Shown: one piece after another, positions 57,438-64,000 of the stretch
How the letters are laid out: every line of letters starts with the position of its first letter
Position numbering within the stretch: position 1 is the stretch's first letter
NCBI RefSeq assembly: GCF_000145235.1
Contig: NC_014391.1
Location: 3,666,001-3,730,000, forward strand
DNA from: Micromonospora aurantiaca ATCC 27029
Lineage (GTDB): Bacteria > Actinomycetota > Actinomycetes > Mycobacteriales > Micromonosporaceae
Length of the DNA stretch: 64,000 bases
Reading direction: 5' to 3'
Made by a program: the position numbers and the translations under genes
The notes under the pieces: model-generated
Seen by the model: only the letters and a program-made list of their open reading frames with translations
What the model was told of the DNA's origin: nothing
Database searches by the model: none

Positions 57438-58367
57438 TCAGTGATCCGGGCTGTCCGCCCGGGCCATCAGCCGCAACGCGTTCGGGTCCAGGCCGATGCG
57501 GACCGGCGTTTGCCCGTACGGCTCGCCGTCGACCTCGATGCGGGCCGGCCGGTCGGTGTCCAGCCACAGCTGGCGTACCGCCAGGAACGGCTCGTCGCCG
57601 AGGGTGCGGCGGTGGCCGGCCGCCGCGTTGCGCGCCGTCTCGCGCAGCAGCCCGCGCCGGGTCGGCCCACCCACCGGGTACGCGACCAGCAGCCGGTCGT
57701 CGGCGGTGGCGTCGGCGGTGATGGGCCGGCCGGCGTGGAAGCCGCCGTTGGCCACGTACACCTGGTGGGTGGTGAACGTGTGCTCGCGGCCCTCGGCGCG
57801 GACCGTCACGGCCAGCGGCCGGTGCCGGGCGAGCAGCCCCAGCCCGGTCAGCGGGTACGCGAGCCGCCCGACGACCCGCTTCAGCCCCGGCGGCGCGGCC
57901 TGCATGATGTCGGCGGACAGCCCGATCCCGACGTGGTTGGTGAACCGGGTGTCACCGATCAGGCCCAGGTCGACGTCGATCACCTTGCCGTCGGTGAGCA
58001 CCGCGATCGCCGCGTCCAGGTCGAGCGGGACGCCGACGGTGCGGGCGAAGTTGTTAGTGGTGCCCAACGGCAGCAGGCCCATCGCGACGTCCCGGTGGGC
58101 GAGCAGCCGGGCCGCCGCGCCGACGGTGCCGTCGCCGCCGCCGGTGACCAGCAGGTCCGGCCCGAGGTCGGCGGCCTCGGCGAGTACCCGGTCCAGCTCG
58201 CCGGGCCGGTCCACCGGGTACGCGCCGAGCAGCGTGAAACCGGCCGCCCGCAGGCGTGCGTGGACGGTGTCGTACAGCCGGCGGCCGCGGCGGGAGTGGG
58301 CGTTGACCACGAGCGCCGCCCGCCGTCGTTCCCGGATCGCCGTCGACAGCTCCTGCTTGGTCCGCAC
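57438..58367 (-). CDS. Diacylglycerol/sphingosine kinase-like lipid kinase
   Basis: This 309-residue DAGK-catalytic protein has LVVNAHSRRG at the start of the fold, the nucleotide motif VTGGGDGTVGAAA, and PLGTTNNFART. The C-terminal beta-domain residue block is RIEVDGEPYGQTP. It phosphorylates a lipid hydroxyl, with diacylglycerol the usual substrate of DgkB-type enzymes. GTG 58367 is the chosen start because the frame further upstream lacks conserved character. It is divergent from the permease-like gene. Confidence 0.9.
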   Translation of the reverse strand: MRTKQELSTAIRERRRAALVVNAHSRRGRRLYDTVHARLRAAGFTLLGAYPVDRPGELDRVLAEAADLGPDLLVTGGGDGTVGAAARLLAHRDVAMGLLPLGTTNNFARTVGVPLDLDAAIAVLTDGKVIDVDLGLIGDTRFTNHVGIGLSADIMQAAPPGLKRVVGRLAYPLTGLGLLARHRPLAVTVRAEGREHTFTTHQVYVANGGFHAGRPITADATADDRLLVAYPVGGPTRRGLLRETARNAAAGHRRTLGDEPFLAVRQLWLDTDRPARIEVDGEPYGQTPVRIGLDPNALRLMARADSPDH

Positions 58368-58474
58368 GGTTGCGACCCTATCCGCCGCGGCGGCGACGGA
58401 TCGGCGCACGGGTGGACGACATCGGTTATCGTCGCGACGGCCATGATCGTCGATCTTCGAGGGTGGATGTCCAG

Positions 58475-60178
58475 ATGAGTCAGCCGGCAGCGCCGCAGGC
58501 GACAGCACCAGTGCCCCCGCCCACGCCGCCGTACCGGCCGTCGCGAGTCCTGATCGGGCTGGCGCTGACCGTTCCGGCGGTGATCGCCTGGGTCTGGTCG
58601 TACGTCCTGCCCACGCTGTCCACTGCGGCCCGCAGCTTCCAGGCGGACGGGCCGCGCCGCTCGGGCGAGTCGGTCGGCACGGCGAACTACGAGGCCGCCT
58701 TCACCGACGGGGTGGTCGGGCAGATCGGGTTCGCGGTGCTGCTCGGCCTGGTCCCGCTTGCGGTGGCGCTGATCGCGGCGCCGCTGCTCGCGGTCCTCGC
58801 CGACCGGGCCGGCCGGGCCGCCCGCCTGGTGACACGGGGCGTGCTCGCGCTGCCGCTCGCCGCGTACGCGCCGGTCGCCGTGCTCCTCGGCCTGCGCGCC
58901 GAGGGCATCGAGGACGGCACCCTCGCCCGGGACCTGCAGTCCCCCCGGCTGTTCCTCACCTCGGCACTGGCGCAGGTGACGTTCGGGCTGGTCGTCGCGG
59001 TGGCCGCGACGCTGTACCTGAGCGCGCTGCGCCGCCGCGAGCCCGGCGACCGGCCCGCGTCCGCCGTGCTCGCCGTCGGCGGGCTGCTCACCCTGGGCGT
59101 TCTCGCCACCGCCCTGCAGACGTACGCCGCCCCGGCGCTGCTGACCGCCGGCGGGCCGCGCGGGGACTCCGCCACCCCGGTGTTCGCCACCGTGCAGGGC
59201 GCCTTCCGGACGATGCGCTTCGGTCTCGGATCCGCCACGTCGACGCTGCTGCTGGTGCTGCTCGGGCTGCTCGGGCTGGCCGCGGCAGGGCTCGTCCTGG
59301 CCACCCGGCTGCGGATCGAGTTCGACGGCTGGCGGGACCGGCCGGCCGTCGGGGCGGCGGAGTCCTCCCCCGGCCGCCGGCCGCTGTTCGCCGCGCTGGT
59401 CGCGGTCGCGCTCCTGGTCGTCGTCGGCGTGACCGTCTGGGCGTCGCTGCCGTGGCTGCGGAACTCCTCCTCCGGCACCGGGCGTCTGCCGGCCGCGGTC
59501 GAGACCTCGACGGTGCTCGTCAACACCTGGCTGCCGCCGCTGCTGTCCACGCTCGTCGCGGTGGGCGTCGCGGCGCTCGCCGGGTTCGGCATCGGCGCGC
59601 TGCGCCCGCTGGGGCGCTTCAGCGAGCTGCTGCTGGTGCCGTTCGCGCCGTGGCTGTTCGTCGGCGTCGGCCCGCTGGCGATCGCCGGCTACGAGCGCAC
59701 CCAGGAGTCCGGGCAGCTGGGCTCGTTCCTCGGCCTGGTCCCGCCGGTCTGGCTGTCGGTGCCCGCGCTGTTCGCGTTCACGCTGCTCTTCCGGGGCCAG
59801 CACGCCCGGTGGCGCTCCGGCGGCGGCGTCGGCCGTACGCTGCTCCTGCCGGCGCTGCCGATGCTGGCCGTGACCGCGCTGCCGACCTGGCTGGCGCACG
59901 CCCAGGCGCCACTGTGGGCGATGCTCGTGAGCCGGGGTCCGGACAGCATGACCGCGCCGGTGCTGGTGCAGATGCTCGCCGACCGCCGCTTCGGCGCCGA
60001 CGGCGGGCCTCCGCTGGGCCTGGTCATGCCGCTTCCCCTGCTGGTGCTGTTCGTGTTGCTGTTCGCCGCGCTCATGGTCGGCTACCTGGAGCGGCTCGCG
60101 ATCCGCGTCGGGCGGCCGACCGACGTGCAGCCGACGCCCGCCGGGGCGGATCCGTCCGTCCGCAAGGTCACCGCGTAG
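58475..60178 (+). CDS. Orphan MalF-MalG-like fused ABC permease, degenerate
   Basis: This 567-residue protein has about 12 helices and two halves. The first half matches the sugar-permease pattern: P-x-x-I then YVLPTLSTAARSFQ, NYEAAFTD, and LLTAGGPRGDSATPVFATVQ before RFGLGSATSTLLLVLLGL. The second half begins LVNTWLPPLLSTLVAVGVAA, like MalG. The cytoplasmic EAA loops that bind the ATPase are not recognisable. No ATPase or sugar-binding protein gene is near. Three lipoprotein genes follow closely. It may have lost transport coupling and taken another role. Confidence 0.75.
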   Translation: MSQPAAPQATAPVPPPTPPYRPSRVLIGLALTVPAVIAWVWSYVLPTLSTAARSFQADGPRRSGESVGTANYEAAFTDGVVGQIGFAVLLGLVPLAVALIAAPLLAVLADRAGRAARLVTRGVLALPLAAYAPVAVLLGLRAEGIEDGTLARDLQSPRLFLTSALAQVTFGLVVAVAATLYLSALRRREPGDRPASAVLAVGGLLTLGVLATALQTYAAPALLTAGGPRGDSATPVFATVQGAFRTMRFGLGSATSTLLLVLLGLLGLAAAGLVLATRLRIEFDGWRDRPAVGAAESSPGRRPLFAALVAVALLVVVGVTVWASLPWLRNSSSGTGRLPAAVETSTVLVNTWLPPLLSTLVAVGVAALAGFGIGALRPLGRFSELLLVPFAPWLFVGVGPLAIAGYERTQESGQLGSFLGLVPPVWLSVPALFAFTLLFRGQHARWRSGGGVGRTLLLPALPMLAVTALPTWLAHAQAPLWAMLVSRGPDSMTAPVLVQMLADRRFGADGGPPLGLVMPLPLLVLFVLLFAALMVGYLERLAIRVGRPTDVQPTPAGADPSVRKVTA

Positions 60179-60225
60179 GGAAACCCCCGATTACGGCCGG
60201 TGACGACGCGCCTAGCGTCGGAGCC

Positions 60226-60777
60226 ATGGCATCTGACGCGCTCACACCGGCCCGGACCGCCCGTACCCACCGCGCCCGCCTGGCGCTGCCCCTGCTGCTG
60301 CTCGCCCTGCTCGCGCCGGCCGGGTGCGACTCCGGCGACGGGATCGTCGACGGCGGGTCGGCCGACACGGCGGCGGGCGAGGACGGCGGCGGCGTGGACG
60401 CGGGCGCGGTCGACGGCGTCCGGCCCCCGTGCCCGTTCACCGCCGCCCAGGTCTCCGAGCTGGTCGACCGGAAGCTGCGCGACGAGGGCAACTGCTCGTT
60501 CGGCGACGGCATCGCCCAGCTGGCGGTCACCACCGCCTCCGCCACCGCCGGCAAGGCCACCTACGACTACCAGCACGACCAGGCCGGCCAGCAGTACGAG
60601 AAGGTCGTCGACCTGGACCGGGGCGAGCGGGGCTACCTCGCGGTCAAGGACGTCCGCGGCGAGGCGGTGCTGATCGACGGCAAGGGCACCTACACGGTGA
60701 CCATCAGCAGCTTCGGCGGCGGCACCGCGGGCAACGAACAGATCCTGCGCCGTACGCTCGACGCGATCCCGGCCTGA
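60226..60777 (+). CDS. Hypothetical lipoprotein 1
   Basis: The 183-residue protein has a signal ending in LLAPAGC (Cys near residue 34, slightly atypical lipobox) and an acidic linker. A domain of about 110 residues contains PCPFTAAQVSELVDRKL and GNCSFGDGIAQLAV. The two cysteines of that domain probably pair. It is 47 bases after the permease-like gene and 11 bases before the next lipoprotein gene. No family name can be given. Confidence 0.75.
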   Translation: MASDALTPARTARTHRARLALPLLLLALLAPAGCDSGDGIVDGGSADTAAGEDGGGVDAGAVDGVRPPCPFTAAQVSELVDRKLRDEGNCSFGDGIAQLAVTTASATAGKATYDYQHDQAGQQYEKVVDLDRGERGYLAVKDVRGEAVLIDGKGTYTVTISSFGGGTAGNEQILRRTLDAIPA

Positions 60778-60788
60778 GCGGGGCAGGC

Positions 60789-61331
60789 ATGCGAACCCGC
60801 CGACTGATCGCGCTCGCGCTGGCCGCCACCCTGCTCACCGCGTCCGCCGGCTGCGGCGGCGACGAACCGCCGGCCGTCGGTGGCGCCGCACCCGGTGCGG
60901 GCACGCCAGTAGCGGATCCGACCGGGGAGGCGCCGGCCGAGCCGAGCGCCGAACCGGTGGACGACGCCGCCCCGAAGGCGTGCGCGCTGGTGTCGAAGGC
61001 CGACGCGGAACGCCTCGCCGGCACGCCACTGGACGAACCGGTGGTGGCCGGGCAGTCGTGCACCTACACCGGATCGGTGAGCGGGCCGACCGCCCAGGTC
61101 GAGGTGTTCGTGGGCGAGGGCGCCAAGAAGTACCTCGACATCGAGCGGCAGCTCGGGCACGAGATCCGTGAGCTGGCCGGGACGGCTGACGAGGCGCTGC
61201 TCACCGCCGAGGCGTTCTTCCTGCGCAGGGGCGAGCTGTGGGTCGCGGTGCGGCTGGTGCGGCTCAACGACCCGCAGGAGAACCGGGCGCCGCTGGAACG
61301 GCTCGCCCGTACCGTCGCCGGCCGGATGTGA
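60789..61331 (+). CDS. DUF3558-like lipoprotein
   Basis: The 180-residue lipoprotein has lipobox LTASAGC and a Pro/Ala/Glu-rich linker. A domain beginning ACALVSKADAERLAGTPL and containing GQSCTYTG has the two-cysteine layout of DUF3558-type lipoproteins. Its stop overlaps the next start by four bases (GTGA). The first two lipoproteins share the pattern C-x(n)-C-[ST]-[FY] and could be distant paralogues. Confidence 0.78.
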   Translation: MRTRRLIALALAATLLTASAGCGGDEPPAVGGAAPGAGTPVADPTGEAPAEPSAEPVDDAAPKACALVSKADAERLAGTPLDEPVVAGQSCTYTGSVSGPTAQVEVFVGEGAKKYLDIERQLGHEIRELAGTADEALLTAEAFFLRRGELWVAVRLVRLNDPQENRAPLERLARTVAGRM

Positions 61332-62767
61332 GGCGGCCCGTGCGCGGCCGGCGGCTGCTCGCGGCCGGCCTGGTGGTGCTGCTCGCGCTGACCGGCTGCG
61401 GCGCGTTCGGGCCGGAGCCGGGCCCGGCCGGCGCGGGCGACGGCGAGCAGCCCCGGTACGGGCAGGCCCCGGCGCCGGGAAAGGACGTCACGCTGCAACC
61501 GGACGTGGTGCTGGTCGGCGGCGGCAGCCGCACCGTGCGGTCGGTGAGCCCGGACGGCCTGACCTGGCGGCTCGACCCGGGCGCCCGCGACGCCGACCGG
61601 CTCGCGCCCGGCCGGGTCATGTTCCTCACCGGACGCGGCGTGGGTCGGGTGCTCGACCTGGCCGAGGACGGCGGCGACCTGGTCGTCACGATCGGCCCGG
61701 TCACGCTCACCGAGGTGATCCGGGACGGCACGTTCGGCGGGGACGACGTCATCCTCGACCGCCCTACCGTCTACGTGGCGGGTGAACCGTCGTGGACCCG
61801 GGAGGCCGCGGCGGCCGGCGGCACGCTGGGCCGGTCGCGTCCGCTCGCCGTCGCGCCCGCGCAGCCGCCACCCGCGCCGGGCGGCCAGGCGGGCACCACC
61901 GCCCACGGCTACCGGGTGCAGACGTTCTGCTGCGCCGGTGGCGTCGGCACGCACTTCACGTACGACGACGGCGGGCTCCGGCTGGCCGGCACCGTGACGC
62001 TCACCGTCGGCCGCCCGGCCGCGTCGTTCCACCTGGCCGTCGGCGCCGGCCGGGTGAACCGGGCCGAGCTGGAGATCGGCGGCGGCTTCGGCATCAAGGT
62101 GGACTTCACCGCCGGCATCGACGGCGGCCAGAACCACCGCCGCACGTTCCCGGTCCCGGTGGACATCGCGTTCCCGATCGGGCTGGTCGCCGGCCTGCCG
62201 CTGTCGTTCACGGTGAGCCAGACGCTGGAGGTGGCCACCGCGTTCGGCGCGCGCCGGGGCACGTTCCGCGGCGCCGGCGAGTACGCGCTGGCCGGCAAGC
62301 TCGGGTTCGGCTACGCCGACGGCCGGGTGGGCTCGCGCGTGACCGAGGGCTTCGCGCGCCGGGCCAGCCTGCTCGACTCGCTCACCGGCGTGCCGGTCGG
62401 CGTGATGGGCCTGGTCGTCCGGCACGGCGTGCGGTTCACCATGGGGATCAGCGCGTTCCTGTTCACCGCCGGGATCTGGTTCGAGCTGATCACCTCGTAC
62501 GGCGCCACCATCGGTTCCGCGCTCGGCGCGCCGTACGCGCTGTGCCGGGGCGTCGGGCTCGGCGTGCGGGCGCGGTTCGGGATCGGCTACCGGATCCTGG
62601 AACCCGTCGTCCAGGTGATCAACAAGTTCCTCAGCCTGCTCAGCCCGTCCCGGGCGCCCCGGATCCCGCCGATCGTGGCGTCGGGCGGGCCGAGCTGGAG
62701 CGCCGACGTCTACCGCAACCAGGAGGTGATCCCGCCCGTCTCGATATGCGGACAGCTTCCGGGCTAG
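61328..62767 (+). CDS. Large hypothetical lipoprotein
   Basis: The 479-residue lipoprotein has a signal with LLALTGC. An N-terminal beta region of about 150 residues precedes a long amphipathic-strand region (VGTHFTYDDGGLRLAGTVTL onwards). The pattern gives the look of a large beta-sandwich or beta-barrel-like domain, and several Gly-rich hydrophobic stretches lie near residues 270-450. GTG 61328 overlaps the previous stop; GTG 61340 is an alternative. No known family is recognised. It is last in the permease-lipoprotein unit. Confidence 0.72.
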   Translation: MRRPVRGRRLLAAGLVVLLALTGCGAFGPEPGPAGAGDGEQPRYGQAPAPGKDVTLQPDVVLVGGGSRTVRSVSPDGLTWRLDPGARDADRLAPGRVMFLTGRGVGRVLDLAEDGGDLVVTIGPVTLTEVIRDGTFGGDDVILDRPTVYVAGEPSWTREAAAAGGTLGRSRPLAVAPAQPPPAPGGQAGTTAHGYRVQTFCCAGGVGTHFTYDDGGLRLAGTVTLTVGRPAASFHLAVGAGRVNRAELEIGGGFGIKVDFTAGIDGGQNHRRTFPVPVDIAFPIGLVAGLPLSFTVSQTLEVATAFGARRGTFRGAGEYALAGKLGFGYADGRVGSRVTEGFARRASLLDSLTGVPVGVMGLVVRHGVRFTMGISAFLFTAGIWFELITSYGATIGSALGAPYALCRGVGLGVRARFGIGYRILEPVVQVINKFLSLLSPSRAPRIPPIVASGGPSWSADVYRNQEVIPPVSICGQLPG

Positions 62768-62815
62768 GCCGCGCCGACGCTGGGTTAGCGGGCGTCGCTG
62801 TGCCACCATCCCGCC

Positions 62816-64000
62816 ATGGACGCCGCACTGGTCGGCCGCGACGCGGTCGTCGAGCGGGTGTGGCGTGCCCTGACCTCCGGTACGCCGGTGCTGCTCGACG
62901 GCCCGAGCGGCATCGGCAAGACCGCCCTGTGGCGGGCAGTGGTCGCCCACGCCGGGCGGACCGGCTGGCGGGTACTGTCCGCCGCGCCCACCGAGGCCGA
63001 GACCGCGCTGCCGTACGCGGCACTCGCCGACGTGCTCCGCCCGCTCGCGGACGCGCTGCCGGGGCTGCCCGCGCCGCAACGGGTCGCCGCCGACATGGTG
63101 CTGCTGACCGGCGAGTACGACGGCGCGGTGGACGAGCGGGCGGTGGGCGCGGCCACCCGTACGCTGCTCGACGCGGCGGTCACCGACGCGCCCCGGGTGC
63201 TGCTCGCCGTCGACGATCCGCAGTGGCTGGACCCGCCGAGCGCCCGGGCGCTGCGGTTCGCGCTGCGCCGGCTGACCCGGTGGCCCGCCGTCCTGGCCAC
63301 CCACCGCGCCGGGGACAGCCCGCCGGTGCCGGTGCCGCTCGGGCTGGACGACGACCCGACCGGACGGCATCCGCTGCTGCGTGCCGACGTACCCCCGCTC
63401 TCCCCGCCCGACCTGCACCGCGTCCTCGCCGCCCGGCTCGGCGGCACGCTCAGCCGTCCGCTCACCGACCGGCTGGCCCGCGACGCCGACGGCAACCCGT
63501 TGCTGGCGATCGAACTCGCGCGGGCGGTGCTGCGGCTGCCCCGCCCGCCCGCGCACGACGAGGATCTACCCGTACCGTCGTCGCTGCGCCTGCTGCTCGC
63601 CGGGACGCTGCGGGCGCTGCCCGGTCCGAGCCGCGACGCGGTGCGGCTGGCCGCGCTGCTGACCGTGCCGACGCTGCGGGACCTGGCGGCGGCGGGAGTG
63701 CCGGCCGGGGCGCTGGACGCGGCCGAGGACGCCGGGCTGGTCGTGGTCACGGCGAGCCGGATCGACTTCGCGCACCCCCGGTACGCGGCGGCGGTGCGCG
63801 AGAGCATCCCGCCGGGCGCCCGGCGGCGGCTGCACGCGCTGCTCGCCGCCGCTGTCGCCGACCCGGACGAGCGGGCCCGGCACCTGTCCCGGTGCACCAT
63901 CGCGCCGGACGCCGCCGTGGCCGCCGACCTGGCCGCCGCGGCGGCCCGGCAGCGGATGCGCGGCGCGTCAGCGCTCGCCGCCGACTGGTACGCCCGGGCG
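62816..64000 (+). CDS. Large AAA-type (LuxR/MalT-like) regulator, cut by window end
   Basis: The first 395 residues of a longer protein are visible. An N-terminal nucleotide-binding domain has Walker A GPSGIGKT (about 30-37) and Walker B VLLAVDDPQWLD (about 127-138). A helical region follows, as in the LAL (large ATP-binding LuxR) regulators and related AAA_16 proteins. The C-terminal LuxR HTH expected for this family lies beyond the window, so the class is inferred. It may control the genes that follow or the lipoprotein operon before it. Confidence 0.83.
   Translation, partial: MDAALVGRDAVVERVWRALTSGTPVLLDGPSGIGKTALWRAVVAHAGRTGWRVLSAAPTEAETALPYAALADVLRPLADALPGLPAPQRVAADMVLLTGEYDGAVDERAVGAATRTLLDAAVTDAPRVLLAVDDPQWLDPPSARALRFALRRLTRWPAVLATHRAGDSPPVPVPLGLDDDPTGRHPLLRADVPPLSPPDLHRVLAARLGGTLSRPLTDRLARDADGNPLLAIELARAVLRLPRPPAHDEDLPVPSSLRLLLAGTLRALPGPSRDAVRLAALLTVPTLRDLAAAGVPAGALDAAEDAGLVVVTASRIDFAHPRYAAAVRESIPPGARRRLHALLAAAVADPDERARHLSRCTIAPDAAVAADLAAAAARQRMRGASALAADWYARA

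Noticed and set aside
61064..63556. An 830-codon open frame on the minus strand
   Set aside because: It runs opposite the lipoproteins and the AAA regulator, which have clear motifs. The frame itself is Arg/Gly/Gln/His-rich with no recognisable domain.

Overview
This window looks like chromosomal DNA of an actinomycete of the Micromonosporaceae, most likely Micromonospora. The reasons are the very high GC content with G/C-biased third codon positions, frequent GTG starts, Streptomyces-type families such as a subtilisin-inhibitor protein, and intergenic elements I recall from Micromonospora and Salinispora (GTTAACAAGGGGCCCTTCCT and two families of palindromic repeats). I see no tRNA, rRNA, CRISPR array, prophage, insertion sequence or large biosynthetic cluster. 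It reads as core or accessory chromosome with many short operons.

Region 1-11.9 kb: a cut MFS exporter with its GntR regulator; an EthA/EthR pair in which the ethA-like Baeyer-Villiger monooxygenase heads an operon with a short-chain dehydrogenase and an alpha/beta hydrolase (a plausible alcohol-ketone-ester-acid route); two small proteins opposite a WYL regulator with a clear palindromic operator; a MocR regulator divergent from a LysE exporter; a B3/B4-domain protein; and a frameshifted short-chain dehydrogenase.

Region 11.9-24.4 kb: a five-gene oligopeptide ABC transporter on the minus strand, a 400-base regulatory region with repeats spaced about 63 bases apart, a secreted subtilisin inhibitor with an unusual reactive site, a Cys-rich/pentapeptide protein, RNase HI, a tyrosine phosphatase, a serine hydrolase and a stand-alone lycopene cyclase.

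Region 24.4-37.3 kb: MFS exporters, an ECF42-type sigma factor with its DGPF partner and a matching promoter, a NarL-type two-component pair, a membrane-anchored surface protein with a class F sortase, a kinase-like phosphotransferase, a second tyrosine phosphatase, a YchJ protein, DUF2267 and transketolase.

Region 37.5-41.6 kb is the most unusual. A receptor-type Ser/Thr kinase, a single-pass protein with more than a dozen acidic-x-Thr-x-x-hydrophobic motifs, and a multi-pass membrane protein whose tail carries six motifs of the same kind lie in one direction and end at a strong hairpin. I propose a phosphothreonine docking locus.

Region 41.9-64 kb: a Tat-type PHP-like hydrolase, a thioredoxin/DUF4395 unit with a small Cys-containing leader peptide between them, a secreted amidase, a penicillin-acylase/discoidin fusion, LexA-controlled dinB, a second two-component pair, RraA-like, FUSC and dienelactone hydrolase genes, a lipid kinase, a degenerate MalF-MalG-like permease followed by three lipoproteins, and the start of a large AAA regulator cut by the window end.
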